From Saprospiraceae bacterium (lineage in GTDB: Bacteria > Bacteroidota > Bacteroidia > Chitinophagales > Saprospiraceae): a stretch of 64,000 bases of DNA. Under the pieces are notes generated by a model. It searched no databases. It saw nothing but the letters and a program-made list of their open reading frames with translations, and was not told where the DNA came from. Position numbers and translations under genes: made by a program. Of the stretch, positions 39,248-46,189 are shown in pieces (the stretch's first letter is position 1; every line of letters begins with the position of its first letter). Location: the NCBI GenBank assembly GCA_016708265.1, contig JADJGA010000006.1:1-64000 (forward strand), read 5' to 3'.

Positions 39248-39727
39248 ATGGATTTAAGAACAATTATCATAGCAATCGTACTGATTGGCGTATGTATATT
39301 ACCTTTCGCATTAATTTATATAAATGGACAAAAGAAAAAGAATGCATTATTGGATATTTTGAAAAACATAGCCTTCAAAAATAATGCAACAATTACAAAA
39401 CATGATCTCTGGAAAGATTCAGGTATCGGAATGGATGAAGGAAAAAAACACTTGTTTTTCTTTTCAAAACACAATGAGGATATAACTGAACTTGAACAAA
39501 AACTTGAAGGCATTAAAAAGTGCAGGATAGAAAAAAATGGGAGAACTGTTAAATCAAGTGGTAGCAGTTATTCCGTACTTGATAAGCTTGACCTTGTTTT
39601 TGAAAACGAAACCGGTAAAGTTTCGTCATTTCCCTTTTTCAATTCAGCCGTCAATATGCAACTGACAAATGAACTGGAAATTGCCCAGAATTGGGAAAAG
39701 TTCATCAATGAGAGACTGGTGAAATGA
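39248..39727 (+). CDS. Single-pass membrane protein of unknown function
   Basis: A 159-residue protein with an N-terminal membrane helix (IIIAIVLIGVCILPFALIYI) and a basic cytosolic part that looks like a small alpha/beta domain (GMDEGKKHLFFFSK; SYSVLDKLDLVFENETGKVSSFPFF; NEDI and NWEKFINERL). No family recognised. A terminator follows it. Confidence 0.6.
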   Translation: MDLRTIIIAIVLIGVCILPFALIYINGQKKKNALLDILKNIAFKNNATITKHDLWKDSGIGMDEGKKHLFFFSKHNEDITELEQKLEGIKKCRIEKNGRTVKSSGSSYSVLDKLDLVFENETGKVSSFPFFNSAVNMQLTNELEIAQNWEKFINERLVK

Positions 39728-39745
39728 TATAGTGAATAAAATTTG

Positions 39746-39807
39746 AAGGTGTTTCAGAATGAATTTTGGAAACTGTAAGAAAGAATTCTTTTGAAACACC
39801 TTTTTTT
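39746..39807 (+). terminator. Terminator after the gene at 39248
   Basis: AAGGTGTTTCA pairs with TGAAACACCTT over a 35-nt loop, followed by a T-run. Confidence 0.65.
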
Positions 39808-39941
39808 AAAATCATCGATATTCATTATTTTTAACTTCAAATAAAACATTAAAGCTACTTTGAAAATTACTTCGTCTTTAATTTTTGAAATTGGATATTA
39901 AAATTTTTATTAAAACAAAGACAAGTTTTAAAAAAAAGTTA

Positions 39942-39949
39942 TACTTTTG
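39942..39949 (+). promoter_or_regulatory. -7 box TACTTTTG of the yceD-rpmF operon
   Basis: TAnnTTTG match. It covers a TTG (39947) that would be the far-upstream start in this frame, which shows that the real start must be the ATG at 39977. Confidence 0.55.
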
Positions 39950-39976
39950 CGCTTCGATTTAAAAAGCTCATTCAAT

Positions 39977-40525
39977 ATGAAATATTTGGATCAATATTCT
40001 ATTCCTGTAAAAGGGATGAATTTAGGGATACATGAGTATTTTTATGATATTGATAGTGAGTTTTTTAGTCATATTGAAAATTCTCTCATAAGTGAAGGGA
40101 AATATGTCGCAAAAGTAAATTGCGAAAAAAAAGAAAACATGTTTGTTTTGGATTTTGAAATTAAAGGTACATATTCAGCTCCGTGCGACAGATGCCTGGT
40201 TCAGATAGATGTGCCGAGTGTGATTGATTACAGTGTGTTTGTTAAGGAAGGCATGACCGGAGACGAAATAATCTCCGAAGACCTTGAAGAAGATGTGATC
40301 TATATCGATGAAAAAGAAAGCAGATTCAATATATCTGGTCTTTTGTATCAGTTGATAGTATTGTCAATGCCATTATCGAACAGATATGACTGCGAAAATG
40401 ACCCTGAACCAAAATGCGATTTTGCATTGCTTTCAAAATTTGAAAACGAAGCAGAGGAAAATTCCGAAGGAAATAACAGTAAAAATCCCATCTGGGATTC
40501 ACTAAGAGATATTATTAAAAACTAA
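39977..40525 (+). CDS. yceD: YceD/DUF177 protein (23S rRNA accumulation)
   Basis: A 182-residue protein of the DUF177 family, needed in other bacteria and plants for 23S rRNA accumulation. Signature: APCDRCLVQIDVPS in the middle (CxxC) and a C-terminal PLSNRYDCENDPEPKCDF with further cysteines. The ATG at 39977 is used because the upstream TTG lies in the promoter. Its position 11 bp before rpmF is the classical arrangement of this pair. Confidence 0.85.
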   Translation: MKYLDQYSIPVKGMNLGIHEYFYDIDSEFFSHIENSLISEGKYVAKVNCEKKENMFVLDFEIKGTYSAPCDRCLVQIDVPSVIDYSVFVKEGMTGDEIISEDLEEDVIYIDEKESRFNISGLLYQLIVLSMPLSNRYDCENDPEPKCDFALLSKFENEAEENSEGNNSKNPIWDSLRDIIKN

Positions 40526-40536
40526 ATAAAACAGAA

Positions 40537-40734
40537 ATGGCACATCCTAAGAGTAGAGTTTCCAAGCAGAGAAAAAGAAAAAGGAGAACTCATAAAAAAG
40601 TACAGCCACAGCAAATTCATATTTGCAAAGTGACAAATGAACCGCATTTGTACCATCATGCATATTATCACAACGGAGATTTATATTACAGAGGCATGAA
40701 GGTAATTGAAGATCAGAGTCTGAAAGAGATTTAA
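40537..40734 (+). CDS. rpmF: 50S ribosomal protein L32
   Basis: A 65-residue basic ribosomal protein. It begins MAHPKSRVSKQRKRKRRTHK, the L32 signature. The Cys in IHICKV is retained but the second Cys pair found in zinc-binding L32 forms is missing (YHNGDLYYRG). This follows yceD in one transcription unit and ends at the terminator at 40823. The usual plsX-fabH genes do not follow here. Confidence 0.96.
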   Translation: MAHPKSRVSKQRKRKRRTHKKVQPQQIHICKVTNEPHLYHHAYYHNGDLYYRGMKVIEDQSLKEI

Positions 40735-40822
40735 TAAAAAGCAATTACGGTAAATTTTTAATGTTATTGTATTTGAATTAAGTATTAATAGCATTACTTA
40801 TTTTAATAAGTTGAAATATATC

Positions 40823-40857
40823 AGCCCTGCATTCTGTAATTATGAAGCAGGGCTTTT
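40823..40857 (+). terminator. Intrinsic terminator after rpmF
   Basis: AGCCCTGC pairs with GCAGGGCT over a 16-nt loop and is followed by TTTTG. Confidence 0.8.
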
Positions 40858-40946
40858 GTATATAAATTCAAATAGTTAATCCTTATTCTTAAATTATTTG
40901 ATGGAAAAATATCTTAATATTACTTATAAAATAAAAGAAATAAAAA

Positions 40947-41330
40947 ATGAAAAAAATTATCAACACTTCCAATGCTCCTGCACCGGTTGGTCCATACAAC
41001 CAGTCTGTACTTACAGGAACGACTCTTTATATATCAGGTCAGATACCGATAAATCCAGCCACAGGAGAAATTGTTTCAGATACGATCGAAAATGAAACCG
41101 TTCAGGTCCTGGAAAACATAAAGAATATATTAGCAGAAGCGGGTTTGACTATGGCCAATATAGTTAAATGTACTGTTTTTGTTACTGATATGGGAATGTT
41201 CAGCAGGATAAATGAAGTATATGCTAAATATTTCCCGGCTGAAAACGCTCCTGCAAGGGAACTGGTTCAGGTTGTGATGCTGCCAAAGAATGTAAATATT
41301 GAAATTTCAGCTATAGCTGTTGTTTTTTAA
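40947..41330 (+). CDS. ridA: RidA family enamine/imine deaminase
   Basis: A 127-residue protein of the YjgF/YER057c/UK114 family that hydrolyses reactive 2-aminoacrylate and related imines. Signatures are APAPVGPYNQSV near the N-terminus, LYISGQIPINPATGE, VVKCTVFVTDMGMFSRINEVY-like motif and APARELVQV with the conserved Arg. The last segment NVNIEISAIAVV is typical. Apparently monocistronic. Confidence 0.95.
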   Translation: MKKIINTSNAPAPVGPYNQSVLTGTTLYISGQIPINPATGEIVSDTIENETVQVLENIKNILAEAGLTMANIVKCTVFVTDMGMFSRINEVYAKYFPAENAPARELVQVVMLPKNVNIEISAIAVVF

Positions 41331-41579
41331 AAGGTAGAAGGGTAAAAGGGTAGCAAGGTAGAAGGGTAGGAAGATGAAAGGTTAAATTACGAATTAGTAA
41401 TTACGAATTCAACAAAAGGTAAAGCGGCAGTAAGTGAAGAAGTGGCAAAAGTCGAATTAATTGTAATTTTTAACTGCCGACTGTTGACTGCCAACTGCCG
41501 ACTGGTTTCAAGATAAAATGACAGTGATATAAGCAGTAAGCAATTTTATTTTTTAAATTAATTAAACTTTTGGGTTAAG
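41331..41579 (+). repeat. Low-complexity interspersed repeat block (purine-rich AAGGTAG and GACTGCC words)
   Basis: Right after ridA come repeated purine-rich words (AGGTAGAAGGGTA), then ACGAATTAGTAATTACGAA, then GACTGTTGACTGCCAACTGCC. Similar words recur in the other intergenic blocks of 42-63 kb. No coding potential. It ends just before trpS. Confidence 0.6.
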
Positions 41580-42581
41580 ATGAAAGATGTATTATCGGCT
41601 ATTCAGCCAACCGGGGAAATGCATTTTGGGAATTATTTCGGGGCAGTACAGAATTGGTGCCTTCTGCAGGAGAAGTATGATTGTGTATATGGTGTAGTAG
41701 ATTACCATGCCATCACTATGCCCATAAATTATGAAAAACTCAGGAATAATACATGGGAGTTGGTATTCAATCTGTTGGCAGTAGGGGTAAAACCGGAAAA
41801 TCTGTTCATACAGTCACTGATTCCTGAGCATACAGAACTGGCATGGATACTGAGTTGTTTTACGTCATACGGCCAACTTACAAGGATGACGCAGTTCAAG
41901 GATAAAAGCAATAAAAGCAAGGAAGAGACAAGTGATTCGTTTATTTCTGCCGGTTTGCTAAGTTACCCGATACTTCAGGCTGCAGACATACTTATTTACA
42001 GACCAAAATTTGTTCCGATAGGAAAAGATCAGGAACAACACCTTGAACTGACAAGAAACATTGCCCTTAAATTCAACAATTCAGTCGGAAAGGAATATTT
42101 CAGACTTCCTGAAATACTGTTTACTGAAACACCTAAAATAAAATCCACAGCAAACCCTGAAATCAAAATGAGTAAAAGTGCCGGTGAAAAACATTATATC
42201 AGCGTTTTTGCCGATGAGAACATCATCAGAAAGCAGGTAAGATCAGCAGTAACAGATGCGGGAGAAGTAGCTGAAGGGAAAATGAGTCCCGGAGTGGAAA
42301 ACCTTTTTGAAATAATAAAGGCATGCGGTAAAAGTGAAGATTATAGTAACCTGATGAGCGATTATAATTCAGGTAATCTTAAGTATGTTGCCCTTAAGGA
42401 AAGTGTGGCAAATGCACTTGTAGAATTATCAAATCAATTTAAACAAAAAAAGCAGGAATTACTTTTGAACAAAAAGGAAGTAAAGGAGATCATAAAACAA
42501 TCATCTTCAGAGATCAGAAAGATTGCACAGCAGACCGTCAGGGATGTCAAAGAACTGACCGGATTGCTCAATGTGAAGTAA
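41580..42581 (+). CDS. trpS: Tryptophanyl-tRNA synthetase
   Basis: Class I synthetase of 333 residues that charges tRNA-Trp. It shows the N-terminal SAIQPTGEMHFGNYFGA (HIGH equivalent), the DYHAIT segment, AADILIYRPKFVPIGKDQEQH and IKMSKSAGEKH (KMSKS loop). Normal length and motif order. It lies between two repeat blocks and has no evident partner gene. Confidence 0.96.
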   Translation: MKDVLSAIQPTGEMHFGNYFGAVQNWCLLQEKYDCVYGVVDYHAITMPINYEKLRNNTWELVFNLLAVGVKPENLFIQSLIPEHTELAWILSCFTSYGQLTRMTQFKDKSNKSKEETSDSFISAGLLSYPILQAADILIYRPKFVPIGKDQEQHLELTRNIALKFNNSVGKEYFRLPEILFTETPKIKSTANPEIKMSKSAGEKHYISVFADENIIRKQVRSAVTDAGEVAEGKMSPGVENLFEIIKACGKSEDYSNLMSDYNSGNLKYVALKESVANALVELSNQFKQKKQELLLNKKEVKEIIKQSSSEIRKIAQQTVRDVKELTGLLNVK

Positions 42582-42674
42582 GTTATTCTAATCCTGGCAA
42601 GCCTGTATTTCAAAATATCGTGAGGCTGTTTAAAAAAGCCATTTATTTCATGCAAAGAGCTATTATATAGTAAT

Positions 42675-42852
42675 ATAATGGAGAATTGTTTTTGGTTGTC
42701 AGTTTAACAGTTGTCAGTTTAACAGTTGTCAGTTTTTCAACTTCAAACCTTGTAATCTTGTCACATTTCCACCTTGAAAATAATTGACCATTAACAATTG
42801 GCCATTGACAATTATTTCGTAATTCGTAATTGATCATTCGTAATTGAATTCG
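42675..42852 (+). repeat. Composite low-complexity repeat block ahead of array A
   Basis: Contains a 15-bp tandem unit (GTTGTCAGTTTAACA, nearly three copies at 42695-42735), CTTGTCACATTTCCACCTTG, ACCATTAACAATTGGCC and TCGTAATTCGTAATTGATC. Blocks with these words in a similar order occur at 50868-51125, 55191-55361 and 62085-62500. No open reading frame. It directly precedes the regulatory array A. Confidence 0.65.
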
Positions 42853-42854
42853 CA

Positions 42855-42942
42855 TTCACAAAGAAAATCCCCTGCTTCGCAAAGTTTTTCCCCTGCTTCG
42901 TAAAGTTGTTGAAAATCGTATTGTGAAAAGAATTATTTTTAC
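42855..42942 (+). promoter_or_regulatory. Array A: three 21-bp-spaced TTC half-sites plus TATTTTTAC -7-like box
   Basis: TTC[A/G] half-sites start at 42855, 42876 and 42897, exactly 21 bp apart. The first two units read TTCACAAAGAAAATCCCC and TTCGCAAAGTTTTTCCCC and both end in TGC. A TATTTTTAC box starts 37 bp after the third half-site (42934). The same layout occurs at three other loci. Direct repeats of 21-bp period fit dimeric LytTR regulators; binding is inferred. Confidence 0.65.
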
Positions 42943-42947
42943 AGTCT

Positions 42948-43037
42948 GAAATTAGCTTTCATAGATAATTAAGATGATCTTATGAACTTTGTCTGAGCCT
43001 TATAGATTTGATGAAATTTATAAGGCTTTTGTTTTTT
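42948..43037 (+). ncRNA. Candidate short transcript (small RNA or attenuated leader) from the array A promoter
   Basis: If array A drives transcription, the start falls near 42948 and a strong terminator ends at about 43037, giving an RNA of about 90 nt. No reading frame longer than a few codons fits inside. It may be a free small RNA or a terminated leader of the response-regulator operon that begins at 43263. The start site is inferred from the -7-like box alone. Confidence 0.4.
42997..43037 (+). terminator. Strong intrinsic terminator upstream of the LytTR/kinase operon
   Basis: GCCTTATAGATTT pairs with AAATTTATAAGGC (13 bp, one G-U pair) around GATG, followed by TTTTGTTTTTT. It lies more than 400 bp after trpS and about 55 bp after the array A -7-like box, so it better fits a short transcript from array A than trpS. 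Confidence 0.8.
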
Positions 43038-43098
43038 AATTGCAATATATGATATTTAAAAAGCCTCTCAATAGGCATTTTTAGAGTGATTTGGCTGT

Positions 43099-43151
43099 TT
43101 CGCTAAGAAAAAATACCTGTTCACAAAGAAAAAACGCTGTTTCACAAAAAA
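43099..43151 (+). promoter_or_regulatory. Array A2: second set of three 21-bp-spaced TTC half-sites
   Basis: Half-sites start at 43099 (TTCGCTAAGAAAA), 43120 (TTCACAAAGAAAA) and 43141 (TTCACAAAAAAA), again exactly 21 bp apart. The last is about 70 bp upstream of the -33 box of the regulator gene. No TAnTTTTAC box lies 38 bp downstream, unlike the other arrays. It may serve autoregulation of the regulator gene at 43263. Confidence 0.55.
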
Positions 43152-43209
43152 ATCGATTTTTTGCCTGAATTTTGATTTCGTTTTTTTTCAAATATTAGGT
43201 ATTAAATTA

Positions 43210-43241
43210 TTTGGAAATTACAGATTTCATTTTTATCTTTG
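43210..43241 (+). promoter_or_regulatory. Promoter TTTG-N20-TATCTTTG of the LytTR/kinase operon
   Basis: TTTG at 43210-43213 and TATCTTTG at 43234-43241 match both consensus boxes of Bacteroidota housekeeping promoters. The TTG at 43239 that opens the reading frame lies inside the -7 box, so translation must begin at the ATG at 43263. Confidence 0.65.
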
Positions 43242-43262
43242 GCTGTACTATTATCATTACCA

Positions 43263-44015
43263 ATGAACAAAGACCAACTTTCGATTCTGATCATTGAAGA
43301 TGAACTGATCATTGCTGAAAACCTTAAAGAAAACCTCATGGAAATGGGCTATCAGAATTTTGATATTGCCCCTGACAGCACTTCTGCGATAAAATTTTTC
43401 CAGGATAAAAGACATGACCTTTGCCTTGTGGACATTACACTCAAGCACAGTGAACTGGACGGAATAGAGACTGTTAAAAAGATCAATAAAATTGAGCGTG
43501 TGCCGGTAGTATATTTAACCTCTGCATCCGATCCTGAAATCCTCGATAAGGCAAAAAGAACCCAGCCTGCTGCTTACCTGGTAAAACCTGCAGGAAAGAA
43601 CCAGATAGATATAACTATCGACCTGGCATTGAGTAATTTTTATCACACAAAGGAAAATGGTGTTTCGAATTCCTGTCCCCTGTTTTCTGCTAAGGGATTT
43701 ATTTTCCTGAAAACGAATAAGAAATATGAAAAATATTTTTTCAAAGATATAAGATACTTCAAAGCCGACAGTGCCTACACAGAGATATTTCTGGACATGA
43801 AAAATGTGAAGGTTTCCGTGAATCTGAATAAATTGCTTGAGATAGTCAATACCAAGGAATTTATCCGCTGCCACCGGTCCTATGCCGTAAATCTCCACCA
43901 TATCCAGTCATTCGATCAGGACAATCTGTATGTAACATTCTCTAAATACATTGAAAATATCCCTATAGGTATGCATTTTAAGGAGGAAGTGTTAAATTAT
44001 TTGCCGAAGATTTAA
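43263..44015 (+). CDS. LytTR-family response regulator
   Basis: Two-component regulator of 250 residues. The receiver domain (1-120) has the acidic pair EDE (12-14), phospho-acceptor Asp57 in LCLVDITL, a YLTSA threonine and the LVKPA lysine. The C-terminal LytTR DNA-binding domain (about 150-250) shows KYFFKDIRYFKADSAYTEI, KLLEIVNTKEFIRCHRSYAVNLHHI and NIPIGMHFKEEVL. LytTR proteins bind paired direct repeats about 21 bp apart, and two such arrays lie upstream (42855, 43099). It is the first gene of an operon with two histidine kinases; the next begins 22 bp later. Confidence 0.93.
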   Translation: MNKDQLSILIIEDELIIAENLKENLMEMGYQNFDIAPDSTSAIKFFQDKRHDLCLVDITLKHSELDGIETVKKINKIERVPVVYLTSASDPEILDKAKRTQPAAYLVKPAGKNQIDITIDLALSNFYHTKENGVSNSCPLFSAKGFIFLKTNKKYEKYFFKDIRYFKADSAYTEIFLDMKNVKVSVNLNKLLEIVNTKEFIRCHRSYAVNLHHIQSFDQDNLYVTFSKYIENIPIGMHFKEEVLNYLPKI

Positions 44016-44037
44016 GAAAATAATAAAATTATTTCTC

Positions 44038-46041
44038 ATGAAAGTTATAAGACTTTTTGTTCTGACATTTATTACTTTTTATTCATTTTTTCCAGATGTA
44101 ATTTGTCAGAAAATAGATTCATCAACCCTAAAGAAATATGATATTATTTTTAAAAGAATTGTAAAACCAGAAAAAAAGGGAGACTATTATAAAAGTATTG
44201 ATTTATTACAGGAAGAATACAAATTGAATGATGACATAGGTATTAGAGCTTTAATTTTAAGAGAAATTGGAAGAGAATTTACGAATGCAGGACAAATTGA
44301 TTCATCAGAAATTTACTATAATAAATCACTAAATCTATTTAAAAAGTATAATTTAAATGAATATGAGCTACAAAAAACAATTTTTTCATTGGGTGTATTA
44401 GCACAAAAAAGATTCAAATACGATTTAGCAATGAAATATTATATAAAGTCTTATAATTATTTTCAAGAAAAAGATAAAAAGATCACTATAACTATTTGCA
44501 ATAATATAGCTCAAAATTTACTTGATTTAGGCGATTTTGAAAACGCGCTGACATATTTAAAGAAATCAGAAGGCTATGCATTACTGTTAGATGATGTTAA
44601 TGGGCTTGTAGTAATAAATAATAGTTTGGCTAATTTGGAATATTTAAAATCACGTAAAACTGAATTTGATAAAAGTATTTATTATTCTAAAATTGCCCTT
44701 GAATATGCATTGAAATCAAATAAACAAAGATATATAATGACTTCAAAGCTGAATTTGGGAGCATATTTGAGGATGAATAATGAATTAAATGAGGCAAAAA
44801 AAATTTTAAATGAAGTTGAGAAAGAATATTTTAAAAATAATATAAAAGATAATGCTTTGTATTCAAATTTAATAAAAATTCATGTAGCATTTAATGAAAT
44901 TGACTCTGTAAAATACTATTTCAATTTCTTAGATTTCAAAAAATTGAGTGAAGACGAATTAGAATTTTTTAATAATTTAAAAGAAAGTATAATATCGGAT
45001 CCAAGTTTGAAATTGTTTTTAGAAATTGAAAAAGTAAAAAAATGGCAAGATTCAATCAAAATAAATAAGATGTCAAGTCAAGCATTGGAATTAGAAAGGA
45101 AATTTAAACTAAGTCAAAAACAAATTGAAATTGAAAATTTAAAGAATAAATTCTTGGATGATCAAATTAGATTGAAAAACATTTCAATTGAAAATCTTGC
45201 AAAGGAAAAACAAAATATTGAATTACTAAATCAGAAAAAATTAGACCAAATATCCTTAAATGAAACTAATCTTTTAAACAAGCAAAAAGAAGCCGAAAAC
45301 CAAACCCTCAAAACTGAACAATCTCTCCAAAAAACCCAAATCTCATCCCAAAATAAAATGCTGATAGGAGGTGGAATAGGACTTGGAATTATTTCCCTGT
45401 TGTCCCTATTGCTCTACAGGCAAAGCCATAAGCGAAAATTGAAGAACGAAACACTTAGTCAGCAAAAGGACAAAATCCAGCTTCTCAACCGCGAACTAAA
45501 CCACAGGGTAAAAAACAATCTCGCATTTATGACCTCACTGCTTGAAATGCAGGGCAGAAGAACAGAATCTGCTGAAACAAAACAGGCACTTATAGAAAGT
45601 GAAAGCAGACTGAAGGCACTTGCTTTGGTTCACAGCCAGTTGTTCAGAAGTGATACCGATACAGAGGTAAACCTCAAAAATTACCTCGAAGAGATAAAAG
45701 AGCATCTTTTGGGTATTTTTTCAATACCGGATAAAGAACTGAACATAGGGACCGATTTCTGCGATTACACGATAAATGCCGAGGATGCCATGCGACTCGG
45801 TCTGATAGTAAACGAATTGGTGACCAACAGCGTGAAACATGCTTTCACAGACATAGAAAATCCTCAGATCACTATCGGAACAAATATAAATTCCGAAGGA
45901 AAACTTACACTAAAGTACAGCGACAACGGACCCGGAATCTCAAAAACTATGGGTGATAATATCAAAGAAACATCGCTCGGGATCAAACTCATAGACCTGC
46001 TGAGAAAGCAGCTGGGAGACAGGTATGTGGTGGTCGTATGA
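44038..46041 (+). CDS. TPR-type sensor histidine kinase (HisKA_2/HWE-like), first copy
   Basis: A 667-residue membrane sensor kinase. It has a signal sequence (LTFITFYSFFPDVICQ), a periplasmic tetratricopeptide region (about 30-330), a long coiled coil rich in Lys/Glu/Asn (about 335-435) and one membrane helix (LIGGGIGLGIISLLSLLLYR). The cytosolic part has the dimerisation/phospho-acceptor helix ELNHRVKNN with His489, and ATPase motifs (VNELVTNSVKHAF; DNGPGIS; SLGIKLIDLL). Phosphate presumably goes to the LytTR regulator 22 bp upstream. The kinase half is nearly identical in DNA to that of the next gene while the sensor halves differ. It ends early, at RYVVVV. The N-terminal part is notably more AT-rich than the kinase part. 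Confidence 0.9.
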   Translation: MKVIRLFVLTFITFYSFFPDVICQKIDSSTLKKYDIIFKRIVKPEKKGDYYKSIDLLQEEYKLNDDIGIRALILREIGREFTNAGQIDSSEIYYNKSLNLFKKYNLNEYELQKTIFSLGVLAQKRFKYDLAMKYYIKSYNYFQEKDKKITITICNNIAQNLLDLGDFENALTYLKKSEGYALLLDDVNGLVVINNSLANLEYLKSRKTEFDKSIYYSKIALEYALKSNKQRYIMTSKLNLGAYLRMNNELNEAKKILNEVEKEYFKNNIKDNALYSNLIKIHVAFNEIDSVKYYFNFLDFKKLSEDELEFFNNLKESIISDPSLKLFLEIEKVKKWQDSIKINKMSSQALELERKFKLSQKQIEIENLKNKFLDDQIRLKNISIENLAKEKQNIELLNQKKLDQISLNETNLLNKQKEAENQTLKTEQSLQKTQISSQNKMLIGGGIGLGIISLLSLLLYRQSHKRKLKNETLSQQKDKIQLLNRELNHRVKNNLAFMTSLLEMQGRRTESAETKQALIESESRLKALALVHSQLFRSDTDTEVNLKNYLEEIKEHLLGIFSIPDKELNIGTDFCDYTINAEDAMRLGLIVNELVTNSVKHAFTDIENPQITIGTNINSEGKLTLKYSDNGPGISKTMGDNIKETSLGIKLIDLLRKQLGDRYVVVV

Positions 46042-46189
46042 GAATTGAAAATGGAGAATTGAAAATGGAAAATTCAGGTAGACTGGTTGTATGGTTGAAG
46101 GGTAGGAAGGTTAATTGAAAATGGAAAATGCAGAATTGAAAATTTTAACAGTTGTCGGTTAAATATTGAAAAAAATAAAAGAAGTTGTT
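46042..46189 (+). repeat. Low-complexity spacer of GAATTGAAAATGG-type repeats between the two kinase genes
   Basis: The words GAGAATTGAAAATGGA and GGTTGAAGGGTAGGAAGG recur, with a GTTGTCGG word, in the same style as the other repeat blocks. No reading frame. Confidence 0.6.

Noticed and set aside
42695..42735. 15-bp tandem repeats considered as a CRISPR remnant
   Set aside because: Units are contiguous with no unique spacers, too short, and no cas genes are in the window.
43239..43262. TTG at 43239 as the start of the LytTR regulator
   Set aside because: It lies inside the -7 promoter box TATCTTTG; the ATG at 43263 begins the conserved receiver domain.
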